Below, piece after piece: positions 26,672-36,765 of a DNA stretch of 40,341 nucleotides. The notes under the pieces were generated by a model. The model was not told the origin of the DNA, searched no databases, and saw nothing but the letters and a program-made list of their open reading frames with translations. Position 1 is the stretch's first letter; every line of letters begins with the position of its first letter. The position numbers and the translations under genes were made by a program. The DNA comes from an uncultured Bacteroidales bacterium. Its GTDB lineage: Bacteria > Bacteroidota > Bacteroidia > Bacteroidales > Muribaculaceae. Where the stretch lies: NCBI GenBank assembly GCA_902785925.1, contig CADAAI010000026.1, forward strand, positions 1 through 40,341, written 5' to 3'.

Positions 26672-27187
26672 ATGGAGTCACTCGGAAATGTAATCATGTA
26701 TGTTATAATTGCTTTGACAATTATAGTGTTTTCGGTGCTTGCGGTGACGACTAAGAAGATCTTGCGCTCAGCAACCTATCTGCTGTTCGTCTTGTTGGCA
26801 ACGGCTGCCATCTATTTCCAGATGGATTATGAGTTCCTGGGAGCAACACAGATTGCCGTCTATGCAGGTGGTATCGTCGTCCTGTTCGTGTTTGCTATTA
26901 TGCTAACGCACAAGCCGGGCGAAGACGCGGCGCCTCTCACATCACACAAGCGTATCCTTGGATTGGTGGCTTGTGGTGCTGGTGTGATTCTATGTGGCGC
27001 AGCACTGTTCGGATATGCTAAGTTCTGTGGCCAGTCCCTTCCTACTATGGGCGATTTCACTATCGACAAGTTGGGAGAAATGCTGCTCAGCACCGACAAG
27101 TTTGGATATCTGCTGCCTTTCGAGGCTGTGAGTGTGTTGCTGCTCGCGTGCATCATTGGTGGCGTAGTAATAGCTCGCAAACGTTAA
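26672..27187 (+). CDS. nuoJ: Complex I subunit J
   Basis: The protein has 171 residues and five membrane helices. The third-helix region YEFLGATQIAVYAGGIVVLFVFAIML is diagnostic of NuoJ and includes the pi-bulge helix that links quinone chemistry to pumping. It is coupled tightly to nuoI (1-bp gap). Confidence 0.96.
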   Translation: MESLGNVIMYVIIALTIIVFSVLAVTTKKILRSATYLLFVLLATAAIYFQMDYEFLGATQIAVYAGGIVVLFVFAIMLTHKPGEDAAPLTSHKRILGLVACGAGVILCGAALFGYAKFCGQSLPTMGDFTIDKLGEMLLSTDKFGYLLPFEAVSVLLLACIIGGVVIARKR

Positions 27188-27188
27188 G

Positions 27189-27196
27189 AAAGGAGG
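27189..27196 (+). promoter_or_regulatory. Perfect Shine-Dalgarno site before nuoK
   Basis: AAAGGAGG ends 7 bp before the nuoK ATG at 27204. Start sites elsewhere in this window lack such a motif, as is usual in Bacteroidota, so this is exceptional here. Confidence 0.7.
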
Positions 27197-27203
27197 ATAA
27201 GAA

Positions 27204-27515
27204 ATGGACTTGACTTTATTGATGTATCTCATCCCCAGTCTTATAATGTTTGGCTGCGGTGTTTATGGGTTTGTTACCCGCAAGAATATGATAGCAATCT
27301 TGATTTCACTGGAGTTGATGCTCAACTCGGTCGACATCAATTTTGTAGTGTTTAACCGTTATTTGTTCCCTGCACAGCACGAAGGCATGTTCTTTACATT
27401 GTTTGCCATTGCAATAGCAGCTGCCGAGACAGCAGTAGCAATCGCAATCATCATTAATGTGTATCGACTTGCTAAGAATGTTGACATCAACCAAATAACC
27501 AAAATGAAATTCTAA
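27204..27515 (+). CDS. nuoK: Complex I subunit K
   Basis: The protein has 103 residues and three membrane helices. Glutamates in the second and third helices (ISLELMLNSVDINFV and AAAETAVAIAII) are the conserved proton-path residues. Order and spacing (16 bp after nuoJ, 6 bp before nuoL) are as in other nuo operons. It has a strong Shine-Dalgarno sequence. Confidence 0.96.
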   Translation: MDLTLLMYLIPSLIMFGCGVYGFVTRKNMIAILISLELMLNSVDINFVVFNRYLFPAQHEGMFFTLFAIAIAAAETAVAIAIIINVYRLAKNVDINQITKMKF

Positions 27516-27521
27516 ACAGTT

Positions 27522-29504
27522 ATGCCACTAAGTAGTACAATATACGTTCTTGCCATCCCATTTTTCATGTTCCTATTCTTGGGACTTGTGGGCGTTAAGA
27601 TGCCCCGCAAGATCACAGGTGTGATAGGTGTGCTGGGAATGGCTGTGACAACAGTATGGGCCTATGCCATAGCGTTTACTTATTTCTTTGGCGTCGACCA
27701 GGGACAAATGTCGGATGGAGTGCGACAGCAGATTGTTACCACCGATTGGACATGGCTTTCGTTCTATGCCGATAAGCTGGTAGTGAAGCTGGGTATTCTG
27801 CTCGATCCTATCTCGGCAATGATGCTGGTGGTTATCAGCACAGTTTCGTTTATGGTTCACTTGTATAGCCTTGGCTACATGAGCGACCACGACGGCAACC
27901 CCGAAAAGGGTTTCCAGCGATACTATGCCGATCTTGCTTTGTTCACATTTTCAATGCTCGGCCTGGTAGTTTCGACCAACATCTTCCAGATGTTTATCTT
28001 CTTTGAGATGGTGGGTGTTTCGTCCTACCTCCTCATCGGCTTCTATTATGGTCAGCAACCTGCAAACCACGCATCGAAGAAGGCGTTTATAGTTACACGT
28101 CTTGCCGACTTGTTCTTCCTGATTGGTATCTTGATTCTCTCGTTCTATACCAAGACGTTCGACTTTATCCAGATTATGGGTGCCAACGGACACGATGTCT
28201 GCAACGCTTTCACTAGTGCTCAGGGACTCACTTTCATGGGATGCTCGGTGACTGGTTGGGCGTTGACGTTTATCTTTATTGGTGGAGCCGGTAAGAGTGC
28301 TATGTATCCACTGCACATTTGGCTGCCCGATGCGATGGAGGGTCCAACTCCAGTTTCTGCTCTTATCCACGCTGCCACAATGGTTGTAGCTGGTGTGTTC
28401 TTGGTAGCTCGCATGTTCCCGCTATATGTGTTGGAGCAAGGTGCGATGGATATCATCTGCGTGGTTGGAGCGTTCACCGCTTTCTATGCCGCAGCAGTGG
28501 CTTGCACCCAGAGCGACATTAAGCGCGCACTTGCGTTCTCGACCATTTCTCAAATTGCCTTCATGATGACGTCGCTTGCCGTAAGCTCGGCCGATGGCAA
28601 ACTCATTGGTGGCCATGAGGCAGGTCTTGGTTACATGGCTTCGATGTTCCACCTGTTCACTCACGCTATGTTCAAGGCGTTGCTCTTCTTGTGTGCTGGT
28701 GCTATCATCCACGCTGTTCACAGCAACGAGAACAGCAAGATGCACGGTCTGCACAAGTATATGCCCATCACAAGCATTGCATTCCTCATCGGTTGCTTGG
28801 CAATCGCAGGTATTCCTCCTTTTGCTGGATTCTTCAGTAAGGACGAGATCCTCGTGGCTTGCTATGAGAAAGGAATTGGATGGGGCCTCTGGATGAGCAT
28901 GGTAGCTGGAATGACAGCGTTCTATATGTTCCGCATCTATTACCTCATCTTCTTCTGGAAGAAACATGAGGTTCATGGCGAGCACAAGCCCAAAGATCAG
29001 CCTTGGACCATGACAGTGCCTCTCATTGTTCTGGCTCTTATCTCATGTGTGGCAGGTTTTGTTCCATTTGGCGACTTGGTTACTTGGGACGGTGCTAAAC
29101 TTGAGACTCACCTCAACCTGCCGGTTGCTGGTGCTAGTGTGGGCATTGCACTCATTGGTATTGGTCTTGCAACAGCAATGTACTGGAAAGAGAATCCGCT
29201 GCCCGACAAGCTCGCTTCGATGTTCAAGGGCCTTTGGACAGCAAGCTACAAGCGTTTCTATATGGACGAGCTTTATCAGTTCATTACTCACAAGATCATC
29301 TTCCAGGGTATCAGCAAGCCAATTGCATGGTTCGACCGCACTATCATCGATGGTTTCTTCAACTTGCTTGGCAATGTTACTAATAGCGCTTCGTTTGGAA
29401 TTCGCAAGATGCAATCGGGAAGTGTTCAGGGTTATGTTTCCTACTATATAATTGGTGCAGTGCTGCTCGCAGCAATCACCGGTATAGTGATATTATGTTT
29501 TTAA
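27522..29504 (+). CDS. nuoL: Complex I subunit L (antiporter-like)
   Basis: The protein has 660 residues and about 16 membrane helices. Motifs MFIFFEMVGVSSYLLIGFYY, GGAGKSAMYPLHIWLPDAMEGPTPVSALIHAATMVVAG and AFSTISQIAFMM are those of NuoL, including the pumping lysine in GKSA. The long lateral helix expected near the C-terminus corresponds to the stretch after about residue 560. It is the outermost pumping subunit. Confidence 0.97.
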   Translation: MPLSSTIYVLAIPFFMFLFLGLVGVKMPRKITGVIGVLGMAVTTVWAYAIAFTYFFGVDQGQMSDGVRQQIVTTDWTWLSFYADKLVVKLGILLDPISAMMLVVISTVSFMVHLYSLGYMSDHDGNPEKGFQRYYADLALFTFSMLGLVVSTNIFQMFIFFEMVGVSSYLLIGFYYGQQPANHASKKAFIVTRLADLFFLIGILILSFYTKTFDFIQIMGANGHDVCNAFTSAQGLTFMGCSVTGWALTFIFIGGAGKSAMYPLHIWLPDAMEGPTPVSALIHAATMVVAGVFLVARMFPLYVLEQGAMDIICVVGAFTAFYAAAVACTQSDIKRALAFSTISQIAFMMTSLAVSSADGKLIGGHEAGLGYMASMFHLFTHAMFKALLFLCAGAIIHAVHSNENSKMHGLHKYMPITSIAFLIGCLAIAGIPPFAGFFSKDEILVACYEKGIGWGLWMSMVAGMTAFYMFRIYYLIFFWKKHEVHGEHKPKDQPWTMTVPLIVLALISCVAGFVPFGDLVTWDGAKLETHLNLPVAGASVGIALIGIGLATAMYWKENPLPDKLASMFKGLWTASYKRFYMDELYQFITHKIIFQGISKPIAWFDRTIIDGFFNLLGNVTNSASFGIRKMQSGSVQGYVSYYIIGAVLLAAITGIVILCF

Positions 29505-29532
29505 TCAACGGTTCTAAAATACAGTAAAGATT

Positions 29533-31053
29533 ATGGAAATTTTCTCTAATATGCTTATCTATTTCGTGATAATTCCGGTGATCACGCTGGCAGGACTTGC
29601 CCTTACCAAGAACAAGGGTATCGACGCGATTAGAGCCGTTGCTGTTACTGGTGCAACAGCCCTCGTGGCATTGGCTATATATCTGGTAATTTATTTCTTG
29701 CATGCCCGTGCAACAGGCGACACTAGTGATATGATTCTGCAAACTAGTGTTACTTGGTATGAACCACTCAACATCAAGCTGGCGCTTGGTGTCGACGGTG
29801 TGTCGGTTGTGATGATTCTGCTTTCGGCGTTCATCGTCTTTGCAGGTGTCTTCGCTTCGTGGAAGATGGATCCACTGCCCAAACAGTTCTTCCTGTGGTT
29901 CTTCCTCCTGTCGACAGGTGTGTTTGGTTTCTTTATCAGCGTAGACCTGTTCACTATGTTCATGTTCTATGAGGTGGCTCTGATTCCAATGTATTTGCTC
30001 ATTGGTGTGTGGGGTAGTGGTAATAAGACCTATAGTGCAATGAAGCTTACCCTCATGCTTATGGGTGGTTCGGCATTCTTGATGCTTGGCATCATCGGTA
30101 TCTATTTCCACTCGGCTCCTGAGGGTCAACCTCTCACGATGAACATTCTTGAGATTGCGCAGAACGATGCGATTCCACATCAGTGGCAGTACTATCTCTT
30201 CCCACTCACGTTTGTGGGATTTGGAGTGCTGGGTGCTATGTTCCCATTCCACACTTGGTCGCCCGATGGTCATGCCAGCGCGCCAACAGCGGTGTCGATG
30301 TTGCATGCTGGCGTTCTCATGAAGTTGGGAGGTTACGGATGCTTCCGTATCGCTATTTTCTTGATGCCTTTTGCTGCTCAGCAGTTAGGATGGATTTTCC
30401 TCACTTTGACAGGTATCAGTATCGTGTATGGTGCATTCAGCGCATGTGTGCAGACCGACCTCAAGTATATCAATGCTTACTCGTCGGTTAGCCACTGTGG
30501 TATGGTGCTCTTTGCAATCTTGATGTTCAACAAGACTGCAATGACTGGTGCTGTGCTGCAGATGCTCTCACACGGCTTGATGACAGCCTTGTTCTTCGCC
30601 CTCATCGGTATGATTTACGGCCGTACACACACCCGCGATATCCGCGAGATGGGTGGCTTGATGCACATCATGCCTTATCTGGGCGTTGGATATGTAATTG
30701 CCGGTTTCGCTTCGCTGGGTCTGCCCGGTTTGAGTGGTTTTGTTGCCGAGATGACTATCTTCGTTGGATCGTTCGAGCATCAGGATATGTTCCGTCGAGT
30801 GCTCACCATTGCAGCAACAACATCAATAGTTATCACAGCAGTCTACATCCTGCGTGTGGTTGGTAAGTTGCTCTATGGTGCAGTTCAGGATGAGCATCAC
30901 CGCACCCTCACCGATGCCGACGCTACCGAGCGCATATCTACTGCCACTCTTATCCTTGCAGTAGCTATTATCGGTTGCTTCCCCAATTTCTTCATCGACA
31001 TCATCCGCGACAGTTTCACTCCCGTGGTTAATGCGTTGACAAGTGTTATGTAA
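29533..31053 (+). CDS. nuoM: Complex I subunit M (antiporter-like)
   Basis: The protein has 506 residues and about 14 membrane helices. LFTMFMFYEVALIPMYLLIG, GAMFPFHTWSPDGHASAPTAVSMLHAGVLMKLGGYG and SSVSHCGMVLFAI are typical of NuoM. It lies 28 bp after nuoL and 39 bp before nuoN. Confidence 0.97.
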   Translation: MEIFSNMLIYFVIIPVITLAGLALTKNKGIDAIRAVAVTGATALVALAIYLVIYFLHARATGDTSDMILQTSVTWYEPLNIKLALGVDGVSVVMILLSAFIVFAGVFASWKMDPLPKQFFLWFFLLSTGVFGFFISVDLFTMFMFYEVALIPMYLLIGVWGSGNKTYSAMKLTLMLMGGSAFLMLGIIGIYFHSAPEGQPLTMNILEIAQNDAIPHQWQYYLFPLTFVGFGVLGAMFPFHTWSPDGHASAPTAVSMLHAGVLMKLGGYGCFRIAIFLMPFAAQQLGWIFLTLTGISIVYGAFSACVQTDLKYINAYSSVSHCGMVLFAILMFNKTAMTGAVLQMLSHGLMTALFFALIGMIYGRTHTRDIREMGGLMHIMPYLGVGYVIAGFASLGLPGLSGFVAEMTIFVGSFEHQDMFRRVLTIAATTSIVITAVYILRVVGKLLYGAVQDEHHRTLTDADATERISTATLILAVAIIGCFPNFFIDIIRDSFTPVVNALTSVM

Positions 31054-31092
31054 TAATATAGTGTTGAATTAAAAAACAGATAATATACTCAT

Positions 31093-32553
31093 ATGGATTA
31101 TTCTCAATTTTTAATGATGCCGCAAGAGATAGGGCTATTAGTAGTCTTCTTGCTTGTATTCTTATATGACACTTTCATGCCATCCAAGTCACTTAAGGGT
31201 CTTCCTTTGTTTGCGACTATTGTGTTTGGCATTTTCACGATATTCAGTTTCTTCCCAGTGCAAGACGGAATGGCGTTCGGTGAGATGTTCGAGTCTAACA
31301 AGGCCACTTGGGCGATGAAGAACATCCTCAACATCGGTATGTTCATCGTACTGTTGCAGTCAGTCAAGTGGGCCAACAGCGACTTCGTGGCAATTCGCCG
31401 TGGTGAGTTCTACGAACTCATGCTGTTAACGCTCTTTGGTATGTACTTGATGATTTCAGGTCGCCATTTCTTGGTGTTCGTCATTGGTCTTGAGACTGCA
31501 TCGCTGCCATTGGCTACTTTGGTGGCATTCGAGAAGAAGTACTACGAGAGCCACGAGGCAGCCGCCAAGTATGTGCTCACAGCAGTGTTCTCGTCAGCTA
31601 TAATGCTCATGGGTCTGTCATTCGTTTACGGACTCACGGGAACTCTCTATTTCAATGATATAGCATCGATGATTGTTGGCGACAAGTCACTGTTGCTCAT
31701 CGTGGCGTTGGCATTCCTTATTTCAGGTGTGGGCTATAAGCTCTCGCTGGTTCCATTCCACTTGTGGACAGCCGACGTTTACCAGGGTGCTCCAACAATG
31801 GTTACTAGCTACCTCTCGGTAATCAGTAAGGGTTCGGCTGCGTTTGCCTTCTTTGTAATATTGGTACAGGTGTTTGGTGCTGCCTATGCTCCCATTTGGG
31901 AGTGGATGCTCTATGCCATCATCGTCATCACCATTACCGTTGGTAACCTCTTCGCAATCCGTCAGCGCAACCTCAAGCGATTCTTGGCATTCTCGTCAAT
32001 TTCGCAGGCTGGTTACATCATGCTTGGTGTGATTTCGGCCAACGCAGTGGGCATGGCTTCAATGATGTACTACATCCTGGTTTACATCTTCAGCAACCTC
32101 GCTGCATTCGGCGTGATTGCAGTTATTGAGCGCAAGACCGGCAAGGTGACAACCGACGACTACAACGGCTTGTTTAAGACCAATCCATGGCTTGCCTTCG
32201 TGATGATGCTTGCGATGTTCTCGCTTGGCGGTATTCCACCATTTGCGGGCTTCTTCAGCAAGTTCTTCATCTTCTTGGGAGCTGCGCAGACTGGCAACGT
32301 GGCAATCTACGTGCTCGTACTTATCGCGTTGGTCAACACCATCATCTCACTCTACTACTATCTGCTCGTGGTTAAGGCGATGTTTATCCGTCAGGACGAG
32401 TGCGCTATCCCAGCGTTCAAGTCACACTGGACCGAGAAAGCCGGTTTGATAATTTGCACACTAGGCATCATCCTCATTGGCCTTGTGAGCTGCATCTACA
32501 CCGGCCTTAGCGGCATCACCACCTCACTCACCAGCATGTTCTCAATGATCTGA
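31093..32553 (+). CDS. nuoN: Complex I subunit N (antiporter-like)
   Basis: The protein has 486 residues and about 14 membrane helices. FVIGLETASLPLATLVAF, GVGYKLSLVPFHLWTADVYQGAPTMVTSYLSVISKGSA and FLAFSSISQAGYIMLG mark it as NuoN. It is the last gene of the cluster; a strong hairpin follows 19 bp after its stop. Confidence 0.97.
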   Translation: MDYSQFLMMPQEIGLLVVFLLVFLYDTFMPSKSLKGLPLFATIVFGIFTIFSFFPVQDGMAFGEMFESNKATWAMKNILNIGMFIVLLQSVKWANSDFVAIRRGEFYELMLLTLFGMYLMISGRHFLVFVIGLETASLPLATLVAFEKKYYESHEAAAKYVLTAVFSSAIMLMGLSFVYGLTGTLYFNDIASMIVGDKSLLLIVALAFLISGVGYKLSLVPFHLWTADVYQGAPTMVTSYLSVISKGSAAFAFFVILVQVFGAAYAPIWEWMLYAIIVITITVGNLFAIRQRNLKRFLAFSSISQAGYIMLGVISANAVGMASMMYYILVYIFSNLAAFGVIAVIERKTGKVTTDDYNGLFKTNPWLAFVMMLAMFSLGGIPPFAGFFSKFFIFLGAAQTGNVAIYVLVLIALVNTIISLYYYLLVVKAMFIRQDECAIPAFKSHWTEKAGLIICTLGIILIGLVSCIYTGLSGITTSLTSMFSMI

Positions 32554-32571
32554 GAATAGTAGTTCGAGAAA

Positions 32572-32611
32572 ACAGAAAAGGAGAAGCAATTCCATGCTTC
32601 TCCTTTTCTGT
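32572..32611. terminator. 17-bp perfect hairpin between convergent nuoN and ygiQ
   Basis: The segment 32572-32588 pairs without mismatch with 32595-32611, around a 6-nt loop ATTCCA. The stem core is GGAGAAGCA/TGCTTCTCC extended by AAAA/TTTT. No long T run follows on either strand, but the stem itself carries TTTT at its 3' side. It very likely ends both the 17-kb nuo-atp transcript and the uvrB-ygiQ transcript. Confidence 0.85.
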
Positions 32612-32638
32612 TGTATTTGTTTGAAAAAATATAAATGA

Positions 32639-34477
32639 TTAGTACAGTTTCTTGATCAGGTCGTTGCGATGCATTTTCTTGAGCGACTTGATGATGTCGG
32701 CCTTATACTTTTTGTCGTACCAGAAGAAATATTTGCGTTGCGCCAGTTTCTCTTCCTTGCTGTGGGCTGTGTAGATGGGCTGCAAGGTATAGGGATGAAG
32801 ATCGGTATAAAATGCTTCGGTAGCCACGGTCATGGGTGTAGGAGTGAAGTCCTGAACCTGCTCTAGGTGGAAGTTTAGCTCCTTGGTCAATGCTGCAAGC
32901 TCGGCCATATCCATCTCGTGGCAAGCAGGATGTGATGAGATGAAATAGGGTATAAGTTGCTGGTTGAGATGATACTTAGTGTTCACTCGGTCGAAGATGC
33001 GCTTGAACTGCACAAACTGCTGGAACGATGGCTTGCGCATCACTTTAAGAACTTCATCGCTTGTGTGCTCTGGTGCAACCTTAAGACGTCCAGACACATG
33101 GAATCGAATTAGTTCTTCATTATACTGTGCATTAGCCTTGTCTATTTCTGGGTCACCGCTCTTGTGCATCGACAGGTCGTAGCGCACACCGCTGCCTATG
33201 AACGATTTCTTGACTTGTGGCAAAGCATCCACGCTATGGTAGATGTCGAGCAGTGCCCGGTGGTCGTTGTTAAGATTGGGGCAGGGCTTAGGGTGTAGAC
33301 ATGATGGACGGGTACACCGTTTGCAGCGTTCAAGGTCGTGACCGTGCATGCTGTACATGTTGGCACTGGGTCCGCCCAGGTCGCTGATGTAGCCCTTGAA
33401 ATCCTCCATCTGTGTCACCTGCTTTACTTCGCGCATAATAGATTCCTTGCTACGTGAAGCAATGAACTTGCCTTGATGAGCGCTGATGGTGCAGAAGGCG
33501 CATCCGCCAAAGCAGCCTCGGTGCATGCATACCGAGTGCCTGATCATCTCATATGCTGGTATACGTTTACCGCGATAACGTGGGTGAGGCAGACGAGTAT
33601 ATGGCAGGTCGAACGATGCATCCACTTGTTCAGTTGTCATGGGTGGATTCATTGGGTTGACCTTGATTGCAACATCGCCTGTTGCTTGCCATAGGGTGTG
33701 CCCATGCCAGCGGTTGCTCTCAATCTCGATGTTCTTGAAATTCTCGGCTTGACAGCGCTTGCTCTGTTTGCACTGCTCAAACGAGTGAAGTACGATGTTC
33801 TCGTCGTCATTCTCGGTGGGAATCTCACTCAACGGGCGGCGAACAACGGTCTGTGGAATATAGGTCAAATCCTCAATTCTTGCCCCAGCACTTAAGGCGT
33901 CGGCAATAGCCACAGTCGCAAGTTCGCCCATGCCATAGGTGATGATGTCGACGGGAGCGCTGTCCATTATTGAAGGCATGAGTTTGTCTTGCCAATAGTC
34001 ATAGTGTGACAATCGCCTGAGCGATGCTTCAATGCCACCAGCAACCACAGGCACATCAGGGAATAGTTTCTTTAGGATTTCGCTATAGACGATGGTTGGA
34101 TAGTCGGGGCGAGCACCGGCTCGACCGTCAGGAGTGTAGGCGTCATCGCTGCGACGGCGTCGGTTTGCGGTGTAGTGGTTTACCATAGAGTCCATCGCGC
34201 CTGCCGACACACCGAAGAATAGCCTGGGTCGTCCCAGTTTCTTGAAGTCGCGCAGGTCATCGCGCCAGTTTGGTTGTGGAACGACAGCGACTTTATATCC
34301 GTGAGCCTCAAGGGTGCGCCCAATTACCGCAGTACCCATCGATGGGTGGTCGATATAGGCATCGCCCGTGAATAGTATCACGTCGATGTGGCCCCATCCC
34401 AAGTGCTCAATCTCCTTCTTGGTGGTGGGCAGCCATTGTCCCTCGATATGCCTGCTGTTTTCCTTCACTAATCCCAA
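32639..34477 (-). CDS. ygiQ: YgiQ-family radical SAM protein
   Basis: The protein has 612 residues. An N-terminal B12-binding-like domain (about 30-200, ILFTGDAYIDHPSMGTAVIGRTLE and VAGGIEASLRRLSHYDYW) precedes the radical SAM core. Its cluster motif is C322-C326-C329 (CFGGCAFCT) in SVCMHRGCFGGCAFCTISAHQG. The family is widespread; its reaction is not known. It begins 3 bp after the uvrB stop, so it is co-transcribed with uvrB. Confidence 0.92.
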   Translation of the reverse strand: MGLVKENSRHIEGQWLPTTKKEIEHLGWGHIDVILFTGDAYIDHPSMGTAVIGRTLEAHGYKVAVVPQPNWRDDLRDFKKLGRPRLFFGVSAGAMDSMVNHYTANRRRRSDDAYTPDGRAGARPDYPTIVYSEILKKLFPDVPVVAGGIEASLRRLSHYDYWQDKLMPSIMDSAPVDIITYGMGELATVAIADALSAGARIEDLTYIPQTVVRRPLSEIPTENDDENIVLHSFEQCKQSKRCQAENFKNIEIESNRWHGHTLWQATGDVAIKVNPMNPPMTTEQVDASFDLPYTRLPHPRYRGKRIPAYEMIRHSVCMHRGCFGGCAFCTISAHQGKFIASRSKESIMREVKQVTQMEDFKGYISDLGGPSANMYSMHGHDLERCKRCTRPSCLHPKPCPNLNNDHRALLDIYHSVDALPQVKKSFIGSGVRYDLSMHKSGDPEIDKANAQYNEELIRFHVSGRLKVAPEHTSDEVLKVMRKPSFQQFVQFKRIFDRVNTKYHLNQQLIPYFISSHPACHEMDMAELAALTKELNFHLEQVQDFTPTPMTVATEAFYTDLHPYTLQPIYTAHSKEEKLAQRKYFFWYDKKYKADIIKSLKKMHRNDLIKKLY

Positions 34478-34480
34478 ATC

Positions 34481-36565
34481 TTAATTCGAAGCACCCTTCA
34501 GCTTCTCCTGCAATTTTAGTATCTCATCGCGGTATTGAGCCGCGGCAATGAACTCCATATTCTTGGCTGCAGCCACCATCTGACTCTTGAGATACTCTAT
34601 AGTCTTCTCAAGGTCTTGTGGCTTCATGTAAGCAATAACTGGGTCGGCAGCTATTCCAGCGGTATGGTCAAACTCGGCCTCTACCTGCTGCTTGAGCGAC
34701 GACATATCAACAACGTTACTTTCGTATTTACGTGCATGCTGGCGTGTCACGTCGCTCGCACTCATGTTGGCGTCAACACCGATTATGGCGTTGCGTGCTT
34801 TGACAATCGCCTGTGGAGTGATACCGTGCTCCTCATTATACTTGAGTTGCATGGTGCGTCGGCGCTCAGTCTCATCGATAGTGCGCTGCATCGAGTCGGT
34901 AATTTTGTCGGCATACATGATTACCTCGCCGTTGAGATTACGAGCGGCGCGACCTGCTGTTTGGGTTAAGGCACGGTGTGATCGCAAGAAACCCTCTTTG
35001 TCGGCATCGAGTATTGCGACTAGCGACACCTCAGGCAGGTCAAGGCCTTCGCGCAGCAGGTTAACGCCCACTAGAACGTCGATCACTCCAAGTCGCAGAT
35101 CATCGATAATCTGTATGCGGTCCATAGTCTCCACATCGCTGTGCATATAGGCGCACTTGACGTTTATTTTTGCCAGATAGTTGGTCAACTCTTCAGCCAT
35201 TCTTTTTGTGAGGGTGGTAACCAGCACACGCTCACGATTCTCAACACGTAGCTCTATCTCGTGAATGAGATCGTCAATTTGACCTAGTGATGGGCGTACA
35301 GTAATCTTTGGGTCAAGAAGTCCTGTGGGGCGAAGTATCTGTTCTGTGACGACACCCTCGCAGCGCTCTAACTCATAATCGGCAGGTGTGGCGCTCACGT
35401 AGATAGTCTGGTGGGTTAGTGCCTCAAACTCGCTGAATGTCAAGGGGCGGTTATCGCGGGCAGCATCCAGGCGGAAGCCATAGTTCACGAGCGTGTCCTT
35501 GCGAGAGCGGTCGCCGCCGTACATTGCGCGCACCTGTGGCACTGTGGCGTGGCTCTCATCGATGATAGTGAGGAAGTCCTTGGGTAGATAGTCGAGTAGG
35601 CAATAGGGGCGAGCGCCTGGCTCGCGACCGTCGAAGTAACGCGAGTAATTTTCAATGCCCGAACAATAGCCTACTTCGCGAATCATCTCTAGGTCGTAGG
35701 TCACTCGCTCTTTCAAGCGGCGGGCCTCCACTGGGCGGTTCTCGCGGTAGAACATGTCGACCTGTGTGCCCAGGTCCACATCAATCTTGCCCAAAGCTTG
35801 TGCCATGCTCTGCTTGGTAGTGACGAAAATGTTGGCGGGGTAGATGTTAAAGCCCTCGACACTCTCGCGTGGCAGCATGGTCAACGGGTCAAGGAGTTCA
35901 AGACTCTCAATCTCATCACCCCAGAAGATGACGCGCAGCACTGCATCGGTATCGGCTATCATCACGTCGACAGTGTCACCTTTCACGCGGAAGGTACCCA
36001 TCGAGAGTTCATACTCGTTGCGGCTATAGAGCGCGTCCACAAGGCGTCGCAGGAATGCATCACGCCCTATGTTCATGCCCACTTTCAGTCGCACTATGTT
36101 TGCCTCGATGTTCTCGGGGTTTCCCATGCCGTAGAGGCACGAAACGCTCGACACGACTATAACGTCGCGTCGGCCCGAGAGCAGGGCGGTTACAGTGGCA
36201 AGACGCAGGCGGTCAATCTCCTTGTTGATGGCGAGGTCTTTTTCAATGTATTTGTCGCTCGATGGCAGATAGGCCTCGGGCTGATAGTAGTCGTAGTAGG
36301 ACACAAAATATTGCACCGAGTTCTCGGGGAAGAATGACTTAAACTCGGCATAGAGCTGGGCGGCTAGGGTTTTGTTGTGCGATAGAACGAGGGTAGGGCG
36401 GTTGGTCTGTGCTATCACGTTGGCCATCGTGAAGGTCTTGCCCGACCCCGTAACACCAAGCAACGTCTGGCACGGCATTCCACTATTCACGCCATCCACA
36501 AGTTCCTTGATGGCTTGCGGCTGGTCGCCTGTAGGCTCATATTGCGAAACTAATTTGAAATTCAT
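34481..36565 (-). CDS. uvrB: Excinuclease ABC subunit B
   Basis: The protein has 694 residues, normal for UvrB. Walker A GVTGSGKT is at about 37-44, the beta-hairpin YDYYQPEAYLPSSDKYIEKD follows, and helicase motifs include TIIDESHATVPQ and GVNLLREGLDLPEVSLVAILDADKEGFLRS. The C-terminal UVR motif (LKSQMVAAAKNMEFIAAAQYRDEILKLQEKL) is present for contact with UvrC. It acts in nucleotide excision repair. It is first in a pair with ygiQ and has its own promoter divergent to that of spt. Confidence 0.97.
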   Translation of the reverse strand: MNFKLVSQYEPTGDQPQAIKELVDGVNSGMPCQTLLGVTGSGKTFTMANVIAQTNRPTLVLSHNKTLAAQLYAEFKSFFPENSVQYFVSYYDYYQPEAYLPSSDKYIEKDLAINKEIDRLRLATVTALLSGRRDVIVVSSVSCLYGMGNPENIEANIVRLKVGMNIGRDAFLRRLVDALYSRNEYELSMGTFRVKGDTVDVMIADTDAVLRVIFWGDEIESLELLDPLTMLPRESVEGFNIYPANIFVTTKQSMAQALGKIDVDLGTQVDMFYRENRPVEARRLKERVTYDLEMIREVGYCSGIENYSRYFDGREPGARPYCLLDYLPKDFLTIIDESHATVPQVRAMYGGDRSRKDTLVNYGFRLDAARDNRPLTFSEFEALTHQTIYVSATPADYELERCEGVVTEQILRPTGLLDPKITVRPSLGQIDDLIHEIELRVENRERVLVTTLTKRMAEELTNYLAKINVKCAYMHSDVETMDRIQIIDDLRLGVIDVLVGVNLLREGLDLPEVSLVAILDADKEGFLRSHRALTQTAGRAARNLNGEVIMYADKITDSMQRTIDETERRRTMQLKYNEEHGITPQAIVKARNAIIGVDANMSASDVTRQHARKYESNVVDMSSLKQQVEAEFDHTAGIAADPVIAYMKPQDLEKTIEYLKSQMVAAAKNMEFIAAAQYRDEILKLQEKLKGASN

Positions 36566-36582
36566 CTTGATATATCAACTTG

Positions 36583-36613
36583 CAAAGTTAGTGAAAATAC
36601 TGAAAACAGGCAA
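36583..36613 (-). promoter_or_regulatory. Promoter of uvrB-ygiQ
   Basis: TAACTTTG (36590-36583) matches TAnnTTTG, with TTG (36613-36611) 20 bp upstream. It is only 17 bp before the uvrB ATG, so the mRNA leader would be very short. No LexA-type palindrome was noticed. Confidence 0.6.
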
Positions 36614-36682
36614 TATTTGCCCCGTTAATACTTTTTTACAACAAAAGATAAAGGTTTTTTACATCTTTATTGAATTTTTTTG

Positions 36683-36690
36683 TAATTTTG
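36683..36690 (+). promoter_or_regulatory. -7 box of the serine palmitoyltransferase promoter
   Basis: TAATTTTG matches TAnnTTTG exactly and is followed by CAGCC. A T-rich -33 region lies around 36655-36660. It predicts a leader of about 70 nt. Confidence 0.55.
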
Positions 36691-36765
36691 CAGCCTGATT
36701 AATAGGTAATAGTGAATTATTCCACCACATTAAGGTCAATTTAGACCACCGCAATAAAAGATTAT

